Shown in pieces: positions 40,588 through 49,978 of a stretch of DNA of 64,000 nt. The stretch lies in contig CAMXXV010000001.1 in NCBI GenBank assembly GCA_947253285.1, positions 62,001-126,000 of the forward strand. The letters are read 5' to 3'. The translations under genes were made by a program, and so were the position numbers. The notes under the pieces are model-generated. The model saw nothing but the letters and a program-made list of their open reading frames with translations. It was not told the origin of the DNA and ran no database searches. The DNA is from an uncultured Candidatus Saccharibacteria bacterium (lineage in GTDB: Bacteria; Patescibacteriota; Saccharimonadia; Saccharimonadales; Saccharimonadaceae). Each line of letters starts with the position of its first letter. Positions within the stretch are counted from its first letter, which is position 1.

Positions 40588-41560
40588 GTTGGACGAACAA
40601 TTAATTAAGGGTAACCCAGTGAATCAGTCGGTGCGCAAGGCACTTGGTCATGCTCTTGCAGAATTAGGTACGCAACATCAAGACGTTGTGGCGGTGACTG
40701 CTGACCTAGCGAGTTCGGTAGGTTTAGCGGAGTTTAAAGAGCGCCACGGTGCTCGGTTTATTGAAACTGGAATTGCTGAGCAGAATTTGGTGACACTAGC
40801 GAGCGGTTTAGCGCACGAGGGTAAGACCGTTTATCTTGCGGCGTATGCAGCTTTTAGCCCAGGGCGTAACTGGGAACAAATTCGGACGACGATTTGTCTC
40901 AATGACCAGCCAGTGAAAGTGATTGGTAGTCATACGGGTTTGAATGTAGGCCCTGATGGTGCGACACATCAAATGCTTGAGGATATCGCGTTGATGCGCG
41001 TGCTGCCGAATATGACTGTATTGGCGCCGGGTGATGCTAATGAAGCGGCGCAAATGGCGCAGGCGGTTTATGATTACCCACATCCGGTGTATATACGCGT
41101 GCCGCGTTCTGACCAAGTGGTATTTTCGACGCCTGATGACCACTTTAAGATAGGTAAGGCTTATGTAGTGCGGCAGGACGACGAGGCAGCCATTACTCTG
41201 CTCTCGACTGGCACCATGACTGGCACGGCGCTACTTGTGGCGCAGGCGCTAGCGGAGCGGGGAATTGGCGCTTCGGTAGTGCATGTGCCGACGATTAAGC
41301 CACTCGACCGTGAGACTATTTTGCGCGAGGTGGGCAAAAATTCCGTTGCAGTTACTCTTGAGGAGCATCAAGTGGCTGGCGGATTTGGCTCAGCAATTGC
41401 GGAACTGTTGTTGGAATCTGGCGTAGTGCCACGAGTTTTTAAGCGAATTGGCGTAAATGACCAGTTTGGTCAATCTGGCACAGCCGATGAATTACTGGCG
41501 CATTATGGTTTAGATGTAGCTGGTGTGCTACGTCAAATTACGCAATTAATTGGCGAGTAG
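40580..41560 (+). CDS. Transketolase, C-terminal subunit
   Basis: This 326-residue partner has the pyrimidine-binding domain (VAVTADLASSVGLAEFKERH, RFIETGIAEQNLVTLASGLA with the catalytic Glu, and GLNVGPDGATHQMLEDIALMR) and the C-terminal domain (VTLEEHQVAGGFGSAIAELL). It completes the active site with the N-terminal subunit at the dimer interface. Start ATG 40580 overlaps the preceding gene by 8 nt, ensuring equal production. The 1-deoxyxylulose synthase family is similar in the C-terminal domain, but the adjacent N-terminal gene is of transketolase type. Confidence 0.94.
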   Translation: MYKLDEQLIKGNPVNQSVRKALGHALAELGTQHQDVVAVTADLASSVGLAEFKERHGARFIETGIAEQNLVTLASGLAHEGKTVYLAAYAAFSPGRNWEQIRTTICLNDQPVKVIGSHTGLNVGPDGATHQMLEDIALMRVLPNMTVLAPGDANEAAQMAQAVYDYPHPVYIRVPRSDQVVFSTPDDHFKIGKAYVVRQDDEAAITLLSTGTMTGTALLVAQALAERGIGASVVHVPTIKPLDRETILREVGKNSVAVTLEEHQVAGGFGSAIAELLLESGVVPRVFKRIGVNDQFGQSGTADELLAHYGLDVAGVLRQITQLIGE

Positions 41561-41614
41561 TGTTATAATGGTATACATAAGCATAATTAATTAATAACAT
41601 TTTAGAGGGTGGCA

Positions 41615-42520
41615 ATGAATATCAGAGAAATTAGAAATCATACAACAGCAGCACGCGATTTAATGCAGCGCGCACGGAGCGAACATTTTGCAGTAGGAGC
41701 ATTTAATGTTGATGACCAAGCGACTTTAATTGCTATTTGTCAGACAGCGCAGAAGTACCAGTCGCCAGTCTTGGTGGAGGCTAGTCACGGCGAAGTTACT
41801 GCGATTGGTTGCCAAAATTTGCGCGATATGGTGAATAATTATCGTCGTGAATATGGTATTGAAATGTACCTTAATCTTGACCACGCACCAACCATTGAAT
41901 CTTGCAAAGAGGCGATTGATTGTGGTTTTGAGTTTATTCATATTGATGTGTCGCAAGCAAACCACGATGCTACGGATGAAGAGATTATTGCCGCTACACG
42001 CAAAGTAGTAGAATATGCAAAATTTACCGGTGCATTAGTTGAGTCGGAGCCACATTATTTTGGCGGGTCATCTAATTATCATAACGAGGCGATTGATTAC
42101 GAGGTCGTAAAGCAGACGTTTTCGACGCCAGAAGGCGCTAAAGCCTTTGTTGACGCGACAGGTATCGACACTTTTGCTGCTGCTATTGGTAATTTGCATG
42201 GTAAATATCCAGTGCCGAAGATTCTCGATATCGAATTGCTTTCACGAATTCGCGCAGCGATTGACTGTAATATTTCATTACACGGTGGTTCGGGTACGCC
42301 ACTTCACTTCTTCCGTGAGGCAGCCGTAGTGGGTGCTAGCAAGGTTAATATCAATAGTGATATGCGTTATGCTTATCGCAAGACCCTTGAACAAGTATTA
42401 AAGGACAATCCTGACCAATACGCGATTGTAAAGCTGATGCCAGCAGTGCGCGAAGCAGTGGCGGCAGTGGTTGAGAGTAAGATGCAAGTCTTTGGCTCGG
42501 CCGGAAAGGCACGCCCTTAG
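41615..42520 (+). CDS. fba: Class II fructose-bisphosphate aldolase (ketose-bisphosphate aldolase)
   Basis: This 301-residue zinc-dependent aldolase cleaves fructose 1,6-bisphosphate (or tagatose bisphosphate). Motifs: FAVGAFNVDDQATL, YLNLDHAPTIESCKEAID with the Zn-binding His, LVESEPHYFGG, AAAIGNLHGKYP with a second His, and SLHGGSGTP followed by KVNINSDMRYAY for the phosphates. ATG 41615 is used since GAGGG lies about 6 nt upstream; a longer frame starts at 41609 without support. Its stop overlaps the kinase GTG by one base. Confidence 0.95.
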   Translation: MNIREIRNHTTAARDLMQRARSEHFAVGAFNVDDQATLIAICQTAQKYQSPVLVEASHGEVTAIGCQNLRDMVNNYRREYGIEMYLNLDHAPTIESCKEAIDCGFEFIHIDVSQANHDATDEEIIAATRKVVEYAKFTGALVESEPHYFGGSSNYHNEAIDYEVVKQTFSTPEGAKAFVDATGIDTFAAAIGNLHGKYPVPKILDIELLSRIRAAIDCNISLHGGSGTPLHFFREAAVVGASKVNINSDMRYAYRKTLEQVLKDNPDQYAIVKLMPAVREAVAAVVESKMQVFGSAGKARP

Positions 42521-43503
42521 TGAATAGTGCTCCGCTGAGCTTCTTGTGCGTTGGCTCTGCAACGCAGGATGTTTATTTAAGTAATGTCGACCACTTAAAC
42601 CCAGTGTGCGTTAACCCAGAGGAGTGCTTTTATAATGTTCGACTGGGTGACAAGATTTACGTGAATCACGTTGATTATCAGACTGGCGGTGGCGCTTCGA
42701 ATGCCGCCACGACATTCGCGCGTGGTGGTCAGTTAGTAACATTCATGGGTAAAATTGGCCATGACCCGGCTGGCGCGGCAGTGTTGCAGTCGTTTGCTAC
42801 TGAAGGCATTGATTATGCAGCAATGGCATATTCAGACGACCATAATACTGATTACTCTACGCTATTATTGGCACCGAATGGCGAGCGAACCATCTTGACC
42901 TATCGGGGCTGTGGTATGTATTTTACGCCAGAAGACTTTGATTTTACAAAGCTGAATCGGCAAATTGATTGGATTTATCTTACCTCTCTGGTAGGCAATT
43001 TTACGATTTATGATAAGGTGATGCAGTACGCTAGAGCTAATCAGTGTAAGATTGCTTTTAATCCAGGTGGGCGTGAGTTGGAACATCCAGACCAGCTAAA
43101 GGCACTACTGCCGAATGTGGAAATTTTGTCGGTAAATAAACAAGAGGCGCAGCAAATTGTATCGGGTGATACGCTAGAAGATTTGGCGCGTGAACTACAT
43201 AAGCTCTGCCCAGTGGTAATTATTACGGACGGCGCCAATGGCGCTTTGGTAGTTGACCGTGAACGTGCTTTGCGGGCTGGTTTATATAAGGGCGAGGAGA
43301 TGTCGGTTGACCGTACTGGGGCGGGTGATGCTTTTTGTTCCGGTTTTACCTTGCGCTATGCTTTGGGTGATAAGCTAGAAGACGTGATTTTATTTGCGGC
43401 GGCTAACTCGTCGAGTGTAATTCAACATGTTGGTGCTAAGCCAGGAATTTTACGTGGCCGGCCCGAGCTCGAACCACTAGTGACTAAGCCTGTTACTCTG
43501 TAA
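42520..43503 (+). CDS. PfkB/ribokinase-family sugar kinase
   Basis: This 327-residue kinase has the PfkB hallmarks: GGGASNAATTFARGG, ANQCKIAFNPGGRELEH and the anion-hole/base motif RTGAGDAFCSGFTLRYALG near the C-terminus. Substrates in this family include ribose, fructose, adenosine and sugar phosphates; the context with aldolase, transketolase and pentose isomerases favours a sugar or sugar-phosphate, but the exact one cannot be named. It starts at GTG 42520, overlapping the aldolase stop by one base, and ends the carbon-metabolism cluster. Confidence 0.88.
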   Translation: MNSAPLSFLCVGSATQDVYLSNVDHLNPVCVNPEECFYNVRLGDKIYVNHVDYQTGGGASNAATTFARGGQLVTFMGKIGHDPAGAAVLQSFATEGIDYAAMAYSDDHNTDYSTLLLAPNGERTILTYRGCGMYFTPEDFDFTKLNRQIDWIYLTSLVGNFTIYDKVMQYARANQCKIAFNPGGRELEHPDQLKALLPNVEILSVNKQEAQQIVSGDTLEDLARELHKLCPVVIITDGANGALVVDRERALRAGLYKGEEMSVDRTGAGDAFCSGFTLRYALGDKLEDVILFAAANSSSVIQHVGAKPGILRGRPELEPLVTKPVTL

Positions 43504-43553
43504 AATTTTACTAAAACATAGTATAATTAGGCAATAAGTCAAGAGATTATGCT

Positions 43554-45527
43554 ATGAAGCCTGCTGAATTTAAATTATGTGCGCCGTATCAGCCCATGGG
43601 TGACCAGCCAGGGGCGATTGCTGCGTTGATGGATGGCTTGCAGCATGGTGAACGTTGTCAAGTTTTGCTTGGTGCTACTGGTACGGGTAAGACTTTTACG
43701 ATGGCCAATATCATTAATCGGATGAAGCGCCCGACGTTAGTTTTGGCACACAACAAAACATTGGCGGCGCAATTGTTTGCCGAATTTCAGCAATTCTTTC
43801 CAGATAACGCGGTACATTACTTTGTGTCGTACTTTGACTATTATCAGCCGGAGGCGTATATCGCTAGCTCTGACACTTATATCGAGAAGGACTCGCGTAT
43901 CAATGAAGAAATCGAGCGCCTGCGCCATGCTGCCACCAGCGCATTATTGACACGGCGGGATGTGATTATTGTGGCGTCGGTAAGCTGTATTTATGGCATC
44001 GGTTCGCCAGCTGATTACATGGATATGTCAGTGCACCTTATTAAGGGTAAATCGTATCAGCAAGCCAAGTTATTGCGCCATTTTAACGATATTCAGTATC
44101 GGCGGAATGACCTTGATTTTGCGCGCGGAACATTTCGTGTTCGTGGTGATACGGTAGATATTTATCCGTCAGGACGTGAGACGGCTTATCGTATTGAGTT
44201 CTTTGGCGACGAAGTCGAACGATTATTAGAAATTGACCCTTTGACGGGCGAAGTGCTGGGCTATCCAGAAGAGGTGCGAATCTTCCCGAATAGCCATTAT
44301 GCTACACCGGAAGAGAAACTAAAAAAGACTATTGAGCAAATTAAATCTGAGTATGAGCAGCGCGTGAAGTACTTTGAGCAGAGCAGTAAATTACTTGAGG
44401 CGCAGCGCTTGACGCAGCGTGTTAAATACGATGTTGAGATGCTAGAGCAGACGGGTTTTGTGAAGGGGATTGAGAATTATTCACGTTATTTGACGGGCCG
44501 GAACGAAGGCGAGCAGCCAACCACATTGCTCGATTATTTTCCAGACGATTATCTAATGCTGATTGATGAGTCGCATATGACATTGCCGCAGGTACGTGGC
44601 ATGTATCATGGTGACCGGGCGCGCAAGGAGACTCTGGTAGAGTACGGTTTTCGGTTACCGAGCGCGTTAGATAACCGTCCACTAACATTTAGCGAGTTCG
44701 AGCAGCATATTAATCAGCTAATTTGTGTGAGTGCTACACCGGGCGATTATGAATTGGCGCATTCGCCGCAGCCAGTGGAACAGGTGATTCGTCCGACGGG
44801 TCTGCTGGACCCAGAAATTGAGGTGCGACCAAGTGAGCATCAGGTTGATGACATTATGGCGGAGATTCGTGAGCGGATAAAGAAAAATCAGCGCGTGTTA
44901 GTGACGACACTTACGAAGCGGATGGCAGAAGATTTAACGGAGTTTTTGATAGAGGCTGGTATTAAGACGGCCTATATTCACAGTGATATTACCACTTTAG
45001 ACCGCAGTGACATCTTGAAAGATTTACGTCTCGGCAAATATGACGTACTGGTTGGTATTAATTTGTTACGTGAAGGGCTAGATTTGCCAGAAGTGTCGCT
45101 AGTTTGCATCGTTGATGCCGATAAGGAGGGGTTCTTACGTTCGACGCCGGCATTGATTCAAACGATTGGCCGCGCGGCGCGCCATGTTGAGGGGCGAGTG
45201 ATTATGTACGGCGATCGCGTGACGGACTCAATGAAAGAGGCGATAGAAGAGACAAATCGTCGCCGTGCATTGCAACAACATTACAACGAGGTGCATCATA
45301 TTACGCCGCATTCAGTAGCAAAGGAAGTTGGCGAGGGGCTGCGTGCTATTATCCCTGGTAAGGAGGACGCTAAGCCAAAATTAAACTTAAATCGCATTCC
45401 GCCAGAGGAATACAGTGTGTTGGTAGATGATTTAACGGCGCAGATGGAGCTAGCGGCAGCTAATTTGGAATTTGAGAAGGCAGCAGATTTACGCGATACT
45501 ATTGCGCAAATTAAACAAAAAATGTAA
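43554..45527 (+). CDS. uvrB: UvrABC system protein B
   Basis: UvrB verifies DNA damage and loads UvrC in nucleotide excision repair. The 657-residue protein has Walker [16 protein letters not shown], the beta-hairpin region ([19 protein letters not shown]), the helicase motifs [11 protein letters not shown] and [18 protein letters not shown], a Y/F-rich domain and the C-terminal UVR domain ([22 protein letters not shown]). Length is normal. A TATAAT lies some 27 nt upstream of ATG 43554; no strong Shine-Dalgarno is seen. uvrA and uvrC are not in the window. Confidence 0.97.
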   Translation: MKPAEFKLCAPYQPMGDQPGAIAALMDGLQHGERCQVLLGATGTGKTFTMANIINRMKRPTLVLAHNKTLAAQLFAEFQQFFPDNAVHYFVSYFDYYQPEAYIASSDTYIEKDSRINEEIERLRHAATSALLTRRDVIIVASVSCIYGIGSPADYMDMSVHLIKGKSYQQAKLLRHFNDIQYRRNDLDFARGTFRVRGDTVDIYPSGRETAYRIEFFGDEVERLLEIDPLTGEVLGYPEEVRIFPNSHYATPEEKLKKTIEQIKSEYEQRVKYFEQSSKLLEAQRLTQRVKYDVEMLEQTGFVKGIENYSRYLTGRNEGEQPTTLLDYFPDDYLMLIDESHMTLPQVRGMYHGDRARKETLVEYGFRLPSALDNRPLTFSEFEQHINQLICVSATPGDYELAHSPQPVEQVIRPTGLLDPEIEVRPSEHQVDDIMAEIRERIKKNQRVLVTTLTKRMAEDLTEFLIEAGIKTAYIHSDITTLDRSDILKDLRLGKYDVLVGINLLREGLDLPEVSLVCIVDADKEGFLRSTPALIQTIGRAARHVEGRVIMYGDRVTDSMKEAIEETNRRRALQQHYNEVHHITPHSVAKEVGEGLRAIIPGKEDAKPKLNLNRIPPEEYSVLVDDLTAQMELAAANLEFEKAADLRDTIAQIKQKM

Positions 45528-45556
45528 CATATAAACATAAACGAGGAGGAATAAAC

Positions 45557-46213
45557 GTGAAGGAAGAATTGGGTCTAGTTAAAAAGGCATCAATGCGCGC
45601 GGTGTACACTGCAATGATGATTGCTATTTTACTAGGTATGACTGCTGGTGCGATGGCACTAGTTGGGGCAATTGTTTATATGTGTGATGTGCAATACACT
45701 ACCAAGGGTATTTTGTCGTTGATTGCACCTACTTTGCCTTACGCTGGTGTGATGGCGGCAGCCTGTATTGGAGTGGTATTTTTCTGCAAGAGCCTACTAG
45801 CTAAGAATAAAAAGGATGCAGTTGACGATGATACGCGCAAGAGTGTGGCTGGGTCAGTGAGTGCAGCTGCTTGGATTGTTGTAGTGATCGCTGTAGTTAC
45901 TGCTGTGTCTGGAATTTTAGAATTACTTTTGACTGCCAGTGGACAGAGCGACTTAAAATATTTTATGTTTGGTAATGTTTTCCCAGCATTGGCTGGTGCT
46001 GCTGGCGCTATCGGTGCAGCGTTTATGTTTAATAAGATGAAAGCAAAGAGCTTAACTAATACAAACGCAGCAATTGTAGTTGCAGCGTTAGCTGGTATTG
46101 CTTTACTAATGGTGATTGTAGCTATTGTAGTAAAAACTCGTGGGACGATTAGCGTTCCAAGCTATAATACTCAACAGAATGAATATAGGACAGTTAGGTA
46201 TCTACAACGCTAA
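45557..46213 (+). CDS. Polytopic membrane protein, unknown (218 aa)
   Basis: Five hydrophobic segments are visible (about residues 15-42, 54-78, 98-125, 136-157 and 167-192), rich in Ala, Gly and Val. The loop after the second is basic (KSLLAKNKKD). The short C-terminal tail is polar. It lacks recognisable transporter motifs. GAGGAGGA lies about 7 nt before the GTG start, giving reliable initiation. It is between uvrB and gatC and followed by a terminator, so it could share the uvrB transcript. No family is recognised. Confidence 0.7.
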   Translation: MKEELGLVKKASMRAVYTAMMIAILLGMTAGAMALVGAIVYMCDVQYTTKGILSLIAPTLPYAGVMAAACIGVVFFCKSLLAKNKKDAVDDDTRKSVAGSVSAAAWIVVVIAVVTAVSGILELLLTASGQSDLKYFMFGNVFPALAGAAGAIGAAFMFNKMKAKSLTNTNAAIVVAALAGIALLMVIVAIVVKTRGTISVPSYNTQQNEYRTVRYLQR

Positions 46214-46221
46214 GGTTTAAT

Positions 46222-46249
46222 AAAATCCCCCGCAAAAGCGGGGATTTTT
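46222..46249 (+). terminator. Terminator before gatC
   Basis: AAAATCCCC-CGC pairs with GCG-GGGATTTT around an AAAA loop and ends in TTTTTG. The gatC promoter (TGCTATAAT) starts within a few bases of it. Confidence 0.85.
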
Positions 46250-46265
46250 GCTATAATAGTAGGTA

Positions 46266-46550
46266 ATGAGTGTAAGTAAAGATGATGTGCGCCATCTCGC
46301 GACGCTGAGTCAGATCGATGTATCGGACGAACAGGCTGAGGCTCTCACAACCCAGCTTGATAATATTGTGAAATATATTAACATGCTCGATGAGCTTGAT
46401 ACTGATGGTGTTGAGCCAACGTTTCAAGTTACGGGGCTGCAAAATGTGATGCGTGACGATGTAATAGAAGAACAGTTGCCACGCGAGACTTTGCTAGCAT
46501 TGGCTCCCGACCAAGAGGCAGGGCAAGTTAAAGTGCCAAAGGTGTTATAG
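46266..46550 (+). CDS. gatC: Aspartyl/glutamyl-tRNA amidotransferase subunit C
   Basis: This 94-residue subunit wraps around GatA and stabilises GatCAB, which converts Glu-tRNA-Gln (and Asp-tRNA-Asn) to the amide. It shows VRHLATLSQIDVSDEQAEAL, a short helix ending QLDNIVKYINMLDELDTDGVEPTF and a conserved MRDDV segment. TGCTATAAT ends 8 nt before ATG 46266 and there is no Shine-Dalgarno, so the whole gatCAB operon appears to be led by a nearly leaderless mRNA. gatA follows after 8 nt. Confidence 0.94.
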   Translation: MSVSKDDVRHLATLSQIDVSDEQAEALTTQLDNIVKYINMLDELDTDGVEPTFQVTGLQNVMRDDVIEEQLPRETLLALAPDQEAGQVKVPKVL

Positions 46551-46558
46551 GAGGTAAT

Positions 46559-47968
46559 ATGCAAAGCGAGATTGAACAGATTGTAACTAATGTTAAATCA
46601 GGCAAAACTACAGCTCGTGCTGAAGTTGAGCAAGCTTTGGCGCGTGCTGAAGCTACCAAAGAGTTGCACGCTCTGCTTGAGGTATTTAAAGACGAAGCTT
46701 TGAAGCAGGCGGATGAAATTGACGCCAAGATTAAGGCTGGTCAGCCGGTTGGTCGTTTAGTGGGTGTGCCATATGTGGCCAAGGACAACTTTTTGACTAA
46801 AGTTGGCCATACGACTGCAGCAGCACACATTTTGGAGAATTTTAAGTCGCCAATCAACGCAACGGCAATTGATAAACTTGACCGAGAAGATGCTATTTTG
46901 ATTGGCAAGGCTAACCTAGATGCCTTTGCTCATGGCGGTTCGACTGAGAATAGCTATTTTGGGCCGACTCACAATGCAGTAGACTTTGGGCGCGTGCCGG
47001 GTGGTTCATCTGGCGGTTCAGCGGCGATTGTGGCAGCCGGTGTAGTGCCGTTTGCCTTAGGTACAGATACCGGTGGTTCGATTCGCCAACCAGCAAGCTT
47101 TAATGGTGTGGTAGGTTTTAAGCCAACTTATGGTATGATTAGTCGCTATGGCGTAGTAGCGATGGCTAGTTCAACTGATGTGGTTGGGCCATTGGCGCGA
47201 ACCGTACGCGATGCGGAAATTGTGTGTGACATTTTGGCCGGTCAAGACCAGCGCGATGGTAATGTCTATCCTAGCTACTTTAAGACCGAGCAGCCAGCCA
47301 AGTCGGGTCTGAAAATTGGTTTAATTAAAGATTTCATGACAGATGATGTTAACTCTGATGTCGTAAAGCAAACTAAGGCTATGGTTGAGCACTTGCAAAA
47401 GCAGGGTGCTACGGTTGACGAAGTATCACTGCCGGCAGCCAAGTATGCGCTAGCTATGTATTACATTGTGGTTCCAGCTGAGGTGACTTCAAACCTGGGT
47501 CGGTTTGATGGTGTCCGTTATGGCTATCGTTCCAAGAATGCTAAATCGCTTGGCGATATCTACGGCATGAGCCGTAGTGAAGGCTTTATGGATGAAAACA
47601 AACGGCGTATCCTAATTGGTTCATATGTGTTGAGTTCCGGCTACTTCGATGCTTATTATCTCAAGGCACAGCGCGCTCGTACGTTATTAATTAACGAATT
47701 CAACAAGCTGTTTGAGCAATATGATTACTTGATTTGCCCAACTGCACCAACGCCCGCCTTTAAATTAGGCGAAAACACTTCTGACCCGCTAAAGATGTAT
47801 CTAGCGGATGCGATGACGGTGCCAGCAAGTATGGCTGGGTTGCCGGCTATTTCAGTGCCGAGTGGTAACACCACTGATGGTTTGCCGGTTGGTGTACAGT
47901 TGATTGGTAAAATGAAGGATGACGCCGGCGTTTTGGCGGTAGCAAAGCAAATGGAGGCTAAGGCTTAA
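46559..47968 (+). CDS. gatA: Aspartyl/glutamyl-tRNA amidotransferase subunit A
   Basis: This 469-residue amidase releases ammonia from glutamine for tRNA amidation. The Ser-cisSer-Lys triad is present: VPYVAKDNFLTK (Lys), RVPGGSSGGSAAIVAAG and DTGGSIRQPASFNGVVGFKPTYG. Length is typical. AGGAGG lies 5 nt before ATG 46559. The stop overlaps the next ATG (TAATG) of a HEPN-like gene that separates gatA from gatB, which is unusual. Together with tRNA-Gln(CUG) at 14708 it implies indirect Gln-tRNA synthesis. Confidence 0.97.
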   Translation: MQSEIEQIVTNVKSGKTTARAEVEQALARAEATKELHALLEVFKDEALKQADEIDAKIKAGQPVGRLVGVPYVAKDNFLTKVGHTTAAAHILENFKSPINATAIDKLDREDAILIGKANLDAFAHGGSTENSYFGPTHNAVDFGRVPGGSSGGSAAIVAAGVVPFALGTDTGGSIRQPASFNGVVGFKPTYGMISRYGVVAMASSTDVVGPLARTVRDAEIVCDILAGQDQRDGNVYPSYFKTEQPAKSGLKIGLIKDFMTDDVNSDVVKQTKAMVEHLQKQGATVDEVSLPAAKYALAMYYIVVPAEVTSNLGRFDGVRYGYRSKNAKSLGDIYGMSRSEGFMDENKRRILIGSYVLSSGYFDAYYLKAQRARTLLINEFNKLFEQYDYLICPTAPTPAFKLGENTSDPLKMYLADAMTVPASMAGLPAISVPSGNTTDGLPVGVQLIGKMKDDAGVLAVAKQMEAKA

Positions 47969-48396
47969 TGGGTGATTCGCCGCTCCCAATTATTTTGCTA
48001 CTAGTTGTCATTGCGCTAATTGGCCTAGCACTACTTGCGATTATCTTTTTAACGCATGGTACCGCGAAGAAACTTGACCAAGCGCAATATCGTGCGGCAT
48101 GGCTTGATATTGAGAATAACCTAGACAAAAACAATGCTGCAACTTATCAGTTTGCTATTATGTCGGCCGATAAACTGCTCGACCGAGCATTAAAGGAACT
48201 AGGCTATAAAGGTAATACCATGGCGGAGCGATTGAAATCAGCTAGTGGTGAAATAAAAAACCAGAAGGCGGTTTGGGCGGCACATCGGATTCGCAACAAG
48301 ATAGTCCATGAGGTTGATACAAGAATTGATTTAAAGGTATCAAAGCAGATGCTAGACATTTATAAGACAGCACTAAAAGCAGTGGGCGCAATATAG
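47968..48396 (+). CDS. Membrane-anchored HEPN-like protein in the gat operon
   Basis: This 142-residue protein starts with one transmembrane helix (PIILLLVVIALIGLALLAIIFLT), then a soluble helical domain. The domain ends AHRIRNKIVHEVDTRIDL; the RNKIVH segment fits the R-x4-H motif of HEPN ribonuclease domains, and the helices around it (AIMSADKLLDRALKELG) fit that fold. HEPN domains appear in RNA-cutting toxins and defence proteins, but also in inactive scaffolds. Its ATG overlaps the gatA stop and gatB follows after 8 nt, so it is translated with the amidotransferase. Catalytic activity is an inference from one motif. Confidence 0.65.
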   Translation: MGDSPLPIILLLVVIALIGLALLAIIFLTHGTAKKLDQAQYRAAWLDIENNLDKNNAATYQFAIMSADKLLDRALKELGYKGNTMAERLKSASGEIKNQKAVWAAHRIRNKIVHEVDTRIDLKVSKQMLDIYKTALKAVGAI

Positions 48397-48404
48397 GAGG
48401 AATG

Positions 48405-49895
48405 ATGAACGATTTAGGTAATGCAGGTGAACATGGTACAGTGATTGCCGGTGATGTAAAAAAATATTTGGTAAAGGGCTACTTGCCGACGATTGGTATC
48501 GAGTGCCACGTGCAGCTCAATAGTAAGACAAAACTGTTTAGTGCCACAGATAATGATGCACGCGAGGCGGAACCGAACACCAAAGTGAGCGTGATTGACT
48601 ATGGTTTGCCGGGTATGTTGCCAATGCTAAACCGAGAAGCAATTCGTTTGGCGGCGCGCGCTGGCTATGCCCTTAACAGTAAAATCGCACATGTTAGCCG
48701 GTTTGACCGCAAGCATTATTTTTACCCAGATTTGCCAAAGGGCTATCAAATATCACAGATGTATGAGCCGTTGATTTTGGGCGGTCATGTTGATTTGCCA
48801 ACCGGCGAAACAGTGCGTATTCACCATGCTCATGTTGAGGAAGATGCCGGCAAGTTGACGCACTTTAGCGACCACTCGTTAGTAGACTTAAATCGCGCCG
48901 GTACGCCTCTAGTGGAGATTGTGTCGGAGCCAGATATGCATTCAGCGGCAATGGCGCGGGCCTATACCGAAGAACTACACCTTCTAATGACCTTTGCTAA
49001 GGTTACGTTGGGTGATTTGTATCATGGTAATATGCGCTTTGATGTTAATATCTCGGTGGCAAAGCCGGGTGAACCAATGGGTACGCGCACAGAGCTAAAG
49101 AATCTCAATTCATTCCGTGCTGTCGAGCGCGCTACGGAGTATGAGATTAATCGTCAAATTGCCGTGATTGAAGGCGGTGGTGAAGTTGAACAGCAGACGC
49201 GTGGTTGGTCGGAAGCGAAGCAGGAGACCTTTAAGCAGCGTGGTAAGGAAGATGCGCAGGACTATCGTTATATGCCAGATGCGGATATTCCACCAGTGGT
49301 GTTGACGGATGATGACATTGCTAAGATGCAGGCAAATATGCCAATGATGCCGGCTGAATATCGAGCTAAATTCGCCGCCATGCAGGTGGATGATTCTGTG
49401 GTGCGAGTGTTGCTTAATACTGAAATTGTCGCGGAATTGGTTGGCAAGATTATCGACCAAGCTGGCGACCAAGTGGCCCGCCGTATCGCTAACTTGTTTG
49501 CTTCCGCATTACCAAGTGAGGACGATACTGACGCCGCTAAGAAGGAACTAAATTTGCCGAGTGTTGAACATTTGGTTAAGCTAGCTCAGATGCTAGAACA
49601 AAAACAGGTATCTTCAACTGCTGGTAAGGAAATATTTGCTGAGCTATTAGTGAAGGATGCCGACCCAGAGGAGATTGCTAAGAGTAAGAATCTTTTGCAG
49701 GTGAGCGATACTGGCGCGATCGAAAAGGTCGTTGACGAAGTGATTGCCGACGCAGCTTGCCAAAAGGCGGTGGCTGACTTCAAGGCGGGTAACGAAAAAG
49801 TGATTGGTTTCTTGGTTGGTCAAGTAATGAAGGCTTCTAAAGGTAAAGCCAACCCAAGTCTTGCGCAGGATATTTTGCGCAAAAAGTTGCAATAG
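48405..49895 (+). CDS. gatB: Aspartyl/glutamyl-tRNA amidotransferase subunit B
   Basis: GatB is the kinase and transamidase subunit of GatCAB. The roughly 496-residue protein shows GIECHVQLNSKTKLFSATDND, YPDLPKGYQISQMYEPL, HVEEDAGKLTH, DLNRAGTPLVEIVSEPD, MGTRTELKNLNSFRAVERA and RYMPDADIPP, and ends with the helical YqeY/GatB tail domain that holds tRNA. Two adjacent ATGs (48402, 48405) follow AGGAGG; the second gives the better spacing. The first ~25 residues before the core are longer than usual. Confidence 0.97.
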   Translation: MNDLGNAGEHGTVIAGDVKKYLVKGYLPTIGIECHVQLNSKTKLFSATDNDAREAEPNTKVSVIDYGLPGMLPMLNREAIRLAARAGYALNSKIAHVSRFDRKHYFYPDLPKGYQISQMYEPLILGGHVDLPTGETVRIHHAHVEEDAGKLTHFSDHSLVDLNRAGTPLVEIVSEPDMHSAAMARAYTEELHLLMTFAKVTLGDLYHGNMRFDVNISVAKPGEPMGTRTELKNLNSFRAVERATEYEINRQIAVIEGGGEVEQQTRGWSEAKQETFKQRGKEDAQDYRYMPDADIPPVVLTDDDIAKMQANMPMMPAEYRAKFAAMQVDDSVVRVLLNTEIVAELVGKIIDQAGDQVARRIANLFASALPSEDDTDAAKKELNLPSVEHLVKLAQMLEQKQVSSTAGKEIFAELLVKDADPEEIAKSKNLLQVSDTGAIEKVVDEVIADAACQKAVADFKAGNEKVIGFLVGQVMKASKGKANPSLAQDILRKKLQ

Positions 49896-49978
49896 CTAAG
49901 CGCTAGCAAAATCGGTGTGATATCATAGTAATAGGGGTTTGCCCCAGTACATTCGAGGGATATTAAAGGAGTTTAAAA

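Noticed and set aside
43041..43238. Alternative code or UGA recoding, as in SR1/Gracilibacteria
   Set aside because: All conserved genes in the window read through with the standard code, and TGA is used as a normal stop (for example smpB and rpiB).
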